A DNA stretch of 64,000 bases from Scedosporium boydii (taxonomy: Eukaryota; Ascomycota; Sordariomycetes; Microascales; Microascaceae): positions 44,205-108,204 of the forward strand of contig NJFT01000139.1 in assembly GCA_002221725.1 (NCBI GenBank). The letters run 5' to 3'. The notes under the pieces are model-generated. The model had not been told where the DNA came from, searched no databases, and saw only the letters and a list, made by a program, of their open reading frames with translations. Below are positions 23,654 through 33,072 of the stretch, piece after piece (positions within the stretch are counted from its first letter, which is position 1; each line of letters begins with the position of its first letter). The position numbers and the translations under genes are program-made.

Positions 23654-25187
23654 TTTTTCCGTCTAGCGCCGCTACTCTCCGGCCCTCTAGAAAAGGATTG
23701 ATGCTAGCTCAGCAGCAGTTCTCAAATTCGGGACAGTCTCTTGAGATGGATAGCATCGGCTCTTTAGGGTTCGTTGAGGTATAATATTTGACTCAAGTGA
23801 CAGCAGAGATATAGGCTGCGCACTTCGGAGGGCAGCACGGGGAGCAAGGAATCAATGGCGACGCTTTAGGAAATGCACAGGTAAGGAAAACTGGCAAGAA
23901 TAAGATCCGCAAACACCGTGAAGTTGATAAGAAACGAAACAAGGTCAAGGTGAGGTCGGCAAAAGGATGTCGATTGGTGCAGACTTGGGAAGCTACTAGC
24001 CTGATTCATATGGTTCTTTGATACTTCGTAGACTTGTGAAAGCTAGATTTAGACTAGCCTGGCGCTCATCGTTACATCAATAGCGGCGCTTGAGTAAAGT
24101 TTACAGCAGTGCAGCTGCCGAGGGAAGATCGATCAATCGATTTCCATGTCCCCTTTATAAACAATGGGGCTTGTTTATCCTTAGTCTGGACCCGGCCCTA
24201 GGCGTAGATAACATTGAAGTGAGGTTATGACGATTAGCAGAATCTATTCCGTCAAATCGGACACTATCAGAAGCAATGCATGGTGGATTCAAAGATAAGG
24301 CCCGCTTCGACTCCTCAACCTGCTGATTTTTTGGTCATGCTTGCAGGATGAGAACCGAGAATTGATCCATCAATATCAATTGATGCGTTTTATGGTCTCC
24401 AAGTCCGAGCAAATGTTGGGCCTCATCAATGTCGCATCGCTTAAGCCTCGGGTTGTCCATTTCTGTGACTCAATTGCATGATCAATTGATATGGAGCTCT
24501 CCTGGGACATCTGATGGATGCACATAGCCACGGCCGGTTTGGAGATCCCTTGGTTTACACGCGAGAGCCTTGATGAGGGCAGTATTTGGAGAGGAAACCG
24601 CCCTCGATCGTGCCCTTGCAGTCTTGGTTGGTCTGACTACTTCGTACTTCGTCGTCGGGAGAGAAGATTTATTTGGCGACGGTCAACTTCAAACCCAAGC
24701 CTCAACCCGACTTGACCACTCGGGATGTATCATAACGGTCCGGTGGGTTCGGAAGAAGGCTCGGGTAGCACAAGGATATTACTGGTCAGGCCAGCCAACT
24801 TTATATTCCAACGGCATCCATGGCATCCCGCGACCTCTACATCTATACTTCGTATGCCGTATGCTTTCTGCAGCAAGTGTGCCAATGGATTTGTACATTT
24901 GACACGTAAATGAATGCCTGGATGGCTTACAGGCCGGCATCTGGTCACCTCCAATGCAGGCGACCTCGCATCATCGCCCCGCTGCTTCTGCAAGCCAAGG
25001 CGTGCTCCGAATCCCCGCACCTGGCCCCCCAATGCCCCCCACGGGCTGGTCTCCGTGCTTCGTCGGCTATGTTGGAGCGTGGTCCAGGGATAAGCCCGGT
25101 GGCGTGAATTGGTGTATCGCGGCCCGGATAGGAAGGGATGCAAGGCTTGCGAAGTTTAAACCCTTCGTGGTTCTCACCCTGCTCCGC
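23654..25187. other. Intergenic between VSB1 and PSF1
   Basis: About 1.5 kb between the VSB1 promoter and the PSF1 3' end. No gene recognised. Exact TACTTCGTA copies start at 24022, 24638 and 24846. Several imperfect TCAATTGATC-type palindromes occur at 24350-24490. Confidence 0.6.
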
Positions 25188-26069
25188 TCAGCCAAGTTTC
25201 TGCAAGTATCCTTGCGCAATCAACCGCTCAACGTCGCCATGCCGCACGTTTAGCTGGCTGTTTTTTGTTAGGGTAATCGGCCTAGAAGGGGTCGAGCGCA
25301 TTAGCAACGCGGCCCATGCTTTGCTTCGCTTCGAAATTGCAGAGGCGATCGTTCTGTAGATATGACGAATCCGAGTCCCATAGTGTGACACTTACCCATA
25401 CTCCGTTTCTATTGTTCCGGCGTCCTTCAACACCCTCACATCCACGAACAAGTCCCTCGGCGGCTCCAAGCTGCCCGTAAGATCAATGTCTGTCCACTGG
25501 CCTTTGTATGCCGCCAACAAATCCCCATACTCCCTCACATATTCCTCCTCCGGCGGGCTCAGACTGCTCTTACTCCCCTCACCTCCTGCAGGCCCTGCAC
25601 CTCCGCTTCCGCTGCCCCCCGCAGTTCCTAGTTTGTCTCTCACTTGCTGTCCGGAGAGGTCCACGACGTCGTAGCCTTTCCACACGAGCTCCTCTAGCTT
25701 GTCTGTCCTCGTCCGGTGATACGCCAGTAGACACCGCTTATTTCTCCTCATAGCCATATAGTTCACCAATAGCGTGCATGCCGTTGCCGGGTTCTCCGCC
25801 GGGACAAAGGACCCCTGAAACGGTTCCATGATAGCCGTGACATCTTCGTCGAGGTCTCGTATTTCGCGCGTTACGGCGCGGACAAGTTCGGTCTGGTAGG
25901 GGGGAAGATGCGCGAGGTTTTGCGTTCGCTTCGCGTGAAGAACCTAGCATACGAACAAGGGCTATCATTAGCTGGAAGGACTCTCAGTTTCTGGGTTGGG
26001 AATATGCTTGTCCCTCAAGCTCCTCAGATTGGATTGGCGTACAAGTTTATTTCCCTGGTCTCCGTACAT
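25188..26069 (-). CDS. PSF1: GINS complex subunit Psf1
   Basis: Psf1 is part of the GINS tetramer, which joins Cdc45 and Mcm2-7 in the replicative CMG helicase in the nucleus. Three exons: complement(25188..25281, 25396..25943, 26043..26069), 222 aa, close to the usual 200-220. The first exon codes only nine residues (MYGDQGNKL), the second gives VLHAKRTQNLAHLPPYQTE and the helical A-domain (VRAVTREIRDLDEDV, PFQGSFVPAENPATACTLL, RNKRCLLAYHRTRTDKLEEL), and the third gives the B-domain end NSQLNVRHGDVERLIAQGYL. A Gly/Ser-rich linker near residue 120 is fungal-style. The first intron uses a weak GTACGC donor with acceptor CTAG; the second has GTAAGT and TTCTAG. Both joins restore the family sequence, so I trust the model. 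Confidence 0.93.
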
Positions 26070-26805
26070 GATGTTCGAGCTCACGCCATGAACTATAGGC
26101 CAATTTTGGACGATCGAGGAAAGCACAGCACGACTTGGGGATTGTTGTTGCAGAAGCAAGATGAGGATTGGTCTGGGGTTTGATTCGCCGTCGGTCGCGG
26201 TCAGCGCGTTCAATCGATTGATGAATGGAAACTACGAAGTACCAAGACCAGTTCTTCAATTATTACCCCGCCATCGATCTCAGCTTTGGCCCCACTATGA
26301 CAAAATCAAAATACGGTCAATGTCATGATCAATGTCCAAGACAACACTTAAGAGTTGGGGTTTTCCATCTGCTCTCGTCAGGACGCGGGGTCGCTATTGA
26401 AATTTGTGTGTTTTCCCATAGACTGGAGAAACATTGTTGAGAATAATCAGGCGTTCCGCGCGCCTGGGCGACGACAACGTGTTCACTGTGTTGCGTCTAC
26501 ACATCGCCTGATTGTTGGGATAAACATTAAGGCAACAATCAGCAGTGTTGATCAAATGCAAGTTACGCCTACGAGAATCAAGAGTCATCAAAAATGCGTG
26601 ACGGCACGTCTGGCTTCCGTATTGTTTTCATCATCTCATCTATGCATAGGCACTATCACCGAGATCAATACCTCTCGATCCCATAACGTTCATTTTGTAA
26701 GGACCTTCGTAGAACGTAAAGAGTAAAAAAAGATTCCCGGCCGCCGACACCATACCTCGTTTTCCCTCCAATCATGAAACCAAGTCGTAAAACGTCGCGC
26801 ACCTT
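26070..26805. other. Intergenic between PSF1 and eEF1B genes
   Basis: Promoter of PSF1 and 3' region of the eEF1B gene. One exact TACGAAGTA at 26233-26241. No gene seen. Confidence 0.6.
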
Positions 26806-28003
26806 TTAGAGCTTCTGCATGGCAGCCTATCAAAGAAATCATGTTAGAAAGCTGTCGCCAAAACGCGCCGACTCTTCTTTGACCTACAATATCGGTAGAC
26901 TGCACATAGTCCTCGAACTCGGCAATCTCCTCCTGAAGATCGTCAAGGCTGATCTTGTCGTCCTCAACGACGACGTTGATCTGGAGCTTCCTAATACCGA
27001 AACCGAGAGGAACAAGCTTGGATCCACCCCAGACGAGACCGTCCTTCTCGATGGAACGGACGGAGGCCTCGAGAGCAGCCATGTCAGTCTCGTCATCTAA
27101 AAACACGTTAGTAACAGCTCAATTCAATAGAAAATCAAAGGCCCATGAAATGTTCCATCAGTGGCCTCAACATACCCCAGGGCTTGACGTCGATGGTGAC
27201 GATCGACTTGGCAGCGAGCTTGGGCTTGGCCTCCTTCTTCTTCCTGTACTCAGCAAGGCGCTCCTCTCGGATCCTGACGGCCTCAGCATCCTCTTCCTCA
27301 TCGTCGCTGCCGAAGAGGTCGACATCCTCCTCCTCCTCAGCCTCAGCGGCCTTAGGGTTCACAGCGACCTCAGTGGCCTCGGGTCCATAGGCGCTGTAAG
27401 CCTTGGAGGCATCGCCGGGAAGGGTCGAGAACTCGCTCTCGTACGAAGCGATGTGCTTGTACCACCTGGCGGCGTGGGCGTACTTCTCGGCATCAGGAGC
27501 GGTCTGGATGGCCTTGTAGACGGCAACATCAGCCTGGGAGGGAGCATCTCTAAATCCCATCATTAGCAGGGAGGATTCACATTTGTCGTGACGAGTAAAA
27601 CAACTCAATTCAGGAAGCGACAATAACGAAAAAGTCCAATATTAGGGAAAGATGTGCCCAGAAAATATTGCCAGAAGAATTGGGATCAGAGTTGCACTTT
27701 GTGCTTTGCTGTTTCGTTCAAGTAGCAGGTCTTGAGGCTGCCTCAGAAACACGGACCAATTGATCTCATCATAAAACCCAAAGACGAAAGGAAACAAGCG
27801 AGGGAACGGCAGGCAGCTCCAGTGAAGCTAGGTTACGAAAATCAAAACTCGGAACTTACCCAACGATGTAGGAGCGAGTCGTCACCCAGCTGTTGAGCAC
27901 TGAGGCAAGTTAGACAAGCTTGGGTGCCTCAACTGTGAAACTAGGACAGGAGTCTAGACGCACTGGAGAGACCAGCATCAGAAAGAAGGTCGGTGAAGCC
28001 CAT
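26806..28003 (-). CDS. EFB1: Translation elongation factor 1-beta (eEF1B-alpha)
   Basis: Guanine-nucleotide exchange factor that reloads eEF1A with GTP during translation, in the cytosol. Five exons: complement(26806..26826, 26888..27096, 27176..27549, 27860..27899, 27964..28003), 227 aa, the family's usual length. The start is [19 protein letters not shown]; a GST-like N-terminal part follows ([27 protein letters not shown]), then an acidic stretch with the signature [12 protein letters not shown], a charged helix, and the C-terminal exchange domain ([45 protein letters not shown]). The last exon has only six codons plus stop. Introns are 61-79 nt except intron 2 (27550-27859, 310 nt), which contains a box C/D snoRNA. 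It is transcribed divergently from RPN13. Confidence 0.95.
27680..27781 (-). ncRNA. Box C/D snoRNA inside eEF1B intron 2
   Basis: On the minus (gene-sense) strand the 310-nt intron contains a C box ATGATGA (27772-27766), a D' box CTGA (27746-27743) 19 nt later, and a D box CTGA (27689-27686). A terminal inverted repeat TTGGG (27781-27777) and CCCAA (27684-27680) brackets the boxes. A degenerate C' box (TGAACGA) may lie near 27715-27722. The 13 nt before D', TTGGTCCGTGTTT, are complementary to AAACACGGACCAA, a segment I know from the highly conserved region of 25S/28S rRNA. The D'-plus-5 rule points at the A in AAAC-A. Human EEF1B2 also hosts a C/D snoRNA (SNORD51) directed to this rRNA neighbourhood, so a conserved host-guest pair is likely. 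The terminal stem is separated from box C by four T, longer than usual. Confidence 0.8.
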
Positions 28004-28693
28004 TTTGAAGGATTGTAGAGGATCTCGTAAGGGTAAGTTGAGACTCTTGGAATGAGAAGATTGGATGGTTGGGAAAATGGGGGATGAAGACGGCAGGAAT
28101 TGGATTGAGGAGGGGAGGTGTTTGGGTTTTTGAAGGCGCCCAAAAAAGGTGGCGGCGGGGTTGTGGTCATGGTAACGAATTTTTTCTTAATAAAACTAGA
28201 GTGGGGAGGGAGGGTCAGGAGAATTGAGACTTATGGTGAGTCGACTAGGTAACGAAGGACAGCAGGGTCTGCCTGCAAGGAAGGGACTTGGCCCAGAAGG
28301 TTGCCCCACTTGCTCTCACTTGCAGCTCTGATACGGAAGTCCATCCAATTAAACTCGCTGACGGACCGTCACATAGTGAATATGGGTCCGAAATGGCTGA
28401 CAATTTTTGGTTCCTTGCATGTGATTGGGTCAAGCTGACGCGACAGCCTTCCAGCTGCCTGCCCTTCGAATGTTGGGCATCGCATTGATGCACGAAAGTA
28501 CCTTCGTACTTTGTAACTCGCAGCAAGCACCTGAACCTTCGAGCTCCTGCTCTCTTTTCCTTGCAATCCATCGATCGCCAGCTTCAGCCTTCCCCAAACC
28601 GAGACCTAGATCAACTCTACCAAACCCATCACATATCTTTCTATCTGAACCCCGTTCCACCTAGGACGATCTTTCTACAACCTCGACCAAGCC
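28004..28693. promoter_or_regulatory. Divergent promoter region, eEF1B / RPN13
   Basis: 690 bp between two divergent start codons. It must contain both promoters. A CTTCGTAC partial copy of the dispersed motif occurs at about 28503. I could not identify a TATA box or a proteasome-associated control element with confidence. Confidence 0.6.
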
Positions 28694-30243
28694 ATGTCTA
28701 TAGCTCCGATCATCACGTTTAAGGCCGGCGTCTGTGACGTTGACGTAAGGATCTCGCGATTCGAGCCATCTCATGGTATCTCGCATCGGTACTGATGTAG
28801 CTCTCTACGTAGCAATCAACGGCGCAGCCGTACAAAGTGAAGCCACGCCAGGCCCCAGGCTACATTTACCTCTATCTCGAGGATGGTAAATTTTTCCAAA
28901 CGACAATCCTCATCCCCAGTCATGGCTCGGAATGCCGCTAATACACCTTCCAGAGCTCGTCCATTTCTGTTGGAGGGAGCGCAGCGCACCCCTCGACGAC
29001 CCCGAACTAGACCTCGTAATGGTCCCAACCGATGGCCGTTTCGTCCCCTACACGAATGAGAACCCCAGCGCAAAGACCAACGGCCGTATTTTCGTCCTCA
29101 AATTCTCCTCCTCCTCCCAGCGATATATCTTTTGGCTCCAGTCCAAGCCCCAGGCCCGGAATGGCGATCCCAGTTGGCTAAGCCCCCGCGATCGTAAGAT
29201 TGGCGAGATCGTTGATGCTCTTCTACAAGGCGAGGATGTCGATATTTCCCACGAGTTAGCCTCCGTCATTAATACCGATGACCGCGATGATGATGATGAT
29301 GAAACGATGGAGGACGTCGAAGGGACCCGAGGCCGCCACGACCACAGCCGGGGAGGAGGCGGTGGTGCTGGACCTGATGCCACAGGGGGGGACGTCCGAG
29401 AAGAAGGCCAAAGCGCTCGGGAGGGTGGTGCTGATGGCGCGAGAGCGTAGGTGATTCCTCGAAGCAATACCATGATGCTTTAACCTACCATACCTAGATA
29501 CGGGCGGGGCTACACCTCTGCCCCGGCGTTCCGATTGTTTTATTTAAAAAAAGCATAGAGAAACGGGGCAGGTGTCCCCGCCATGTACTTCTAGACTTTC
29601 AAATTATTTGTCAAGTATGGTGGACAGTTGCTCGTGCTTGTCACGTTAGTTCCTGTCTGACTCTTGAGTGCGCGTGCTATTCTGACAGCGCTAACATGAC
29701 TGATATTTCAGAGCCGCCTCATATTCTACCGAAGATGCATCTGCCGCCGTAAGGAACCTTTTGAACTCCCTGTCCGGAGCACCTGGGCTTGGCCAACAAG
29801 AAGAGAAAGATGCATATCCTTATTTGACCCATCTCCTCCCCAAGGAGGCGACCCTGCCGGTGATCGAATCGGCTGCGGAGGATTATGTGGACAGTCTCTT
29901 GAGCTTCCTACCCCCGGCCGTCATCATGCTCGCAGCTGGCTCCGGGACGGCTGCTTCTGTAGCCGAACCTTCTCCTGATGACTTGGCAGCGGCGCGTGCG
30001 TCGCTGACCATAGGGGATAAGAAGGCTCTTCTCAACAAGGTTCTGCGCAGCCCCCAATTTCACCAGTCGCTCGCAAGTTTGTCCTTGGCACTCAAGGATG
30101 GTGGTCTTCCCGGTATTGCTGATGCCCTTGGCATCAATGTAGCAAACGGTGGTTATATTCGAGGAGGGGGTATGCCCATGGGAGGAGATGAAGCCATCCA
30201 GGCCTTTGTTGAAGGGGTGAAGAAGACGGTGGAAGAAAAGTAG
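28694..30243 (+). CDS. RPN13: Proteasome ubiquitin receptor Rpn13
   Basis: Subunit of the 19S regulatory particle that binds ubiquitin and, in many species, the deubiquitinase Uch37. Four exons: 28694..28744, 28813..28885, 28954..29446, 29712..30243; 382 aa. The N-terminal Pru domain (about 5-125) shows ITFKAGVCDVD, KPRQAPGYIYLYLEDELVHFCWRER, PTDGRFVPY, NGRIFVLKFSSSSQRYIFWLQ. An acidic, Gly-rich linker follows, and the C-terminal DEUBAD domain contains YLTHLLPKEATLPVIESAAEDYV, LNKVLRSPQFHQSLASL and GGDEAIQAFVEGVKK. It is longer than the Pru-only S. cerevisiae protein, like animal ADRM1. Intron 3 is 265 nt, much longer than its neighbours; its donor GTAGGT overlaps an in-frame TAG, so retention would end the protein after the linker. 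Confidence 0.93.
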
Positions 30244-30641
30244 TTGCAGAGATGGAAAACAAAAGCCCCTCGTTCGCTCCTGGTAACTTGCCAATACCTG
30301 GAAAAGGGAGGATCAGCTATTAGTAAAAACCCAGGACTATGAAATAATGATACAAATTCCAAACTACAATCTGCTGGTACAAGCTGATAGTCTCTGAAGT
30401 GATTCTGATGAGAAGCACTTGGCGTCTCATCTTGCACAGTGTCTTATTCGGGTTGTGCACTGGTTTAGCCTGAGCTTCCTTCCACAGCTGTCCGCCCCAC
30501 ATGAGAGGTCAACCTCAAGCTCACTCTTTGCCTTGCAAACAAGCAGAGAATATTCTTCAACTCGCAAACCCTCTTGACGTCAAGCAACTGCCAGAAATTC
30601 CAGTTCTAGACTCCCGCCTACAAAAAGTGAAGGCTGCAACA
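30244..30641. other. Intergenic between RPN13 and CUS2
   Basis: 398 bp between tandem plus-strand genes. An ATG at 30501 is in frame with the CUS2 ORF and would add 47 residues, but those residues do not resemble the family, so I treat this as promoter and leader. Confidence 0.6.
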
Positions 30642-31935
30642 ATGGCCTTTGATGCAGTCACCTCCTTCCCCACAAATGTGGAGCATTTCGGGGCAGACGA
30701 GCGCATCTCCTTCTCCCTTCAAAGCAATACATACATTGCTGTCCACGACGACGGTTCCGAGTACGAATTCAATAAAGCGAATAGGACATGGGTCCCTATA
30801 GACTACGACGAGGAAGATGGCGATAGCCTCCCTACGACTGGTGATGGCGGTGCCTACGATCTCGATACTGAATCCAAGAAGAGGAAGTCAGGCCCATCGT
30901 ACGATGACGAGGTAAGCTGCGCCCGCCAGCCCAGAGCAGCTGTTCCGATCCGAACGACCCTTTTTCCACCCGCCGAGCGTAAATCCCGCTGTGATAAGTA
31001 GGAGGAATGGAGAGAGACACAGATCTTCCTAGCGAGGCGAGACCAAACAGAATGGGAAACTAACGGAGCAATGTGCTTCTGGGTAACAGGACATAAGCCA
31101 GGGCAGGAAACAACGCCCGAACAAGAAAGCCAAGGCCCCTCCGGCGCCCAGACAAAACACAGCCGTCTATGTTACAGGTCTTCCCTTCGACGCGACCGTC
31201 GACGAGGTTTACGACCTCTTCTCCAAAAAGGGCGGCGTGATTGCCGAAGAAATCGACAGCGGCAAGCCCAGGATCAAGATGTATACCGACGAGCAAGGGA
31301 ATTTCAAAGGCGATGCGCTCGTAGTTTTCTTCAAGCCCCAATCAGTAGAGATGGCCATCATGCTTCTCGATGACACTGATTTCAGGTACACGAGCTCGGG
31401 ATTGACCGAGGGCAAAATCCGAGTTCAACCAGCCGACTCGAGTTACAAGAAAACCAACTACGACCAGGATTCAAACAAACCTGGGGGTCAAGAGGGCCAT
31501 AAGCCTCAAAAGAGCGAAAGAGACCGACAAAAGATCATTCGGAAGACGCAAAAACTAGACGCCAAGTTGGCTGACTGGGATGACGATTTGCCATACCCTG
31601 GCGAAGAGGGTGCTGACCGCAAGTCAAAGGTGGTCATTCTCAAACACATGTTTACCCTCCAGGAGCTCGATGAAGACCCCGCAGCTCTCCTCGAAATCAA
31701 GGAGGACATCCGCGAGGAATGCGAGAAGCTGGGCGATGTTACCAATGTCGTTCTCTACGACCTTGAGCCTGAAGGCTACGTGTCAGTGAAATTTAGGAGC
31801 CCCGAAGCTGCCGAAGCTTGCGTCGAGCTGATGGGCGGCCGAAACTTTGACGGTCGAGTTGTGGAAGCTCGGCTCTCTTTCGGGAAGGAGCGATTCAAGC
31901 AATCGTCCAAGAACCAAGACCACCACGACGAATAA
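30642..31935 (+). CDS. CUS2: U2 snRNP-associated splicing factor Cus2 / Tat-SF1 homologue
   Basis: RNA-binding protein expected to assist U2 snRNP folding and SF3 loading during spliceosome assembly. Two exons: 30642..30911 and 31090..31935; 371 aa. The N-terminus has the family segment HFGADERISFSLQSNTYIAVHDDGSEYEFNKANRTW (split here for length: starts HFGADERISF, ends EFNKANRTW). The first RRM starts NTAVYVTGLPFDATVDEVYD with RNP-1-like NFKGDALVVFFK; the second, noncanonical RRM starts SKVVILKHMFTLQE and includes GYVSVKFRSPEAAEACVELM and GRNFDGRVVEARLS. The 178-nt intron has donor GTAAGC, branch AACTAAC and acceptor CAG. I prefer the ATG at 30642 (context ACAATGG) to the upstream ATG at 30501. 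It converges on the luciferase-domain gene with 172 bp between stop codons. Confidence 0.9.
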
Positions 31936-32107
31936 GGACGCTGTTTTCGCTTTTATTGCCTGGCAGAAGCCTGCCATCTTTCCGTGTATAAAGGCACAAT
32001 GCTTCTTCTATTCATTTTGCGCTGTATATGGGATTCTCTCTAAGATATTATCCTCTACTTTTGGGGAGAGGGGGGGCAGTTATATCCTCTAGACGCCCTT
32101 GTCCCTC

Positions 32108-33072
32108 TTATGCGATGTCGACTCGAAGGTCTTCTGTCATCACGAACCACACAGCAGCCTCGATAATGCGGCAGGCAATCCGCAATTCATCCGCATCTGC
32201 GTCTATGCGTTAGTATTTTATAGCCCTGTCCGTCAAGACCAAGCTAGCTAGGAGAGTTGGGTCATACCACGAGGAGCATAGACGAGGGTGAATGTCTCTG
32301 GGACGGGCAGACGTCCAAACCACGCCTTTTTAGAGAGAGGGTGTCTCTGGCCCCACCCCTTTTCAAGTACAACTTTAATGTCTTCCGGGTGCAAGTTCAT
32401 ATGCATCGACCGATCTGAGGGATGGATGTGGAGAATCTCTCCTTGGCAGGTTTCATTAATGGGATGCCTGGCAAACAGACCGACACTGTGCTTTTCAAAA
32501 CATGATGTATCAGCCGCAAGTTTAGTGGGATGTGTCGCAGCGACAGTCTCGATGGTCCGTCGCAAGCTCAAGTAGGTTTCGTCGGGGCCTCGTTGATCAA
32601 GCTGCCGTTGGGGAATAACACCGGCAACAACCGGTCTGGCGCCAGCTCGGTATGGAAGTGGGTGGTTCTTTAAGATGCCGCCCGAAGGAGTGATGACCGA
32701 AGTGGTGGGTGGTGGAGTGAACAAGTCCCGAAGCGCCCAGAGACGAAACCAGCTCACTTTGAGATATCCCCTAAACGTGGGTGGCGTGCCGCCGGGTCCA
32801 AGGCCAAGGTAGTTACGGTAGTCATGGTATATGAGGAAGAACAAGGCGGTAACCGCAATTAGAACCTCGGAATATAAAGGCTGCACAAAGTGAACCACGA
32901 GAATGGAGCTAAGCGCCAGACCTGCGATGGCTGGGCCGTCTAGTGTGATTGTAATGGGTTGCTGGTAAGGGATGAAGGGAGAAACGAGGGCGTCGGGCAA
33001 TGGAGTTTTCTGAAGAGAGGGTGTGTCTGGCGCCGATACAGCGTCGCCGCAACTCGCCGAACGATCCAACAT
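32108..33072 (-). CDS. Membrane protein with fungal luciferase domain
   Basis: Two exons, complement(32108..32202, 32268..33072), 299 aa. Hydrophobic segments near residues 45-65 and 68-85 (IAGLALSSILVVHFVQPLYS, VLIAVTALFFLIYHDY) precede LGLGPGGTPPTFRGYLKVSW, a sequence typical of fungal proteins annotated with the 'luciferase domain'. The C-terminal part has GEILHIHPSDRSMHMNLHPEDIKVVLEKGWGQRHPLS and ends DLRVDIA (the long run is given by its two halves: GEILHIHPSDRSMHMN and LHPEDIKVVLEKGW). The His/Asp-rich segment may bind a ligand or metal, but no light-emitting activity should be assumed; the domain name is historical. The 65-nt intron has donor GTATGA, branch ACTAAC very close to acceptor TAG. 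Cellular role unknown. Confidence 0.82.

Noticed and set aside
30501..30641. Upstream in-frame ATG for CUS2
   Set aside because: The 47 extra residues do not resemble the family; the ATG at 30642 has a better context.
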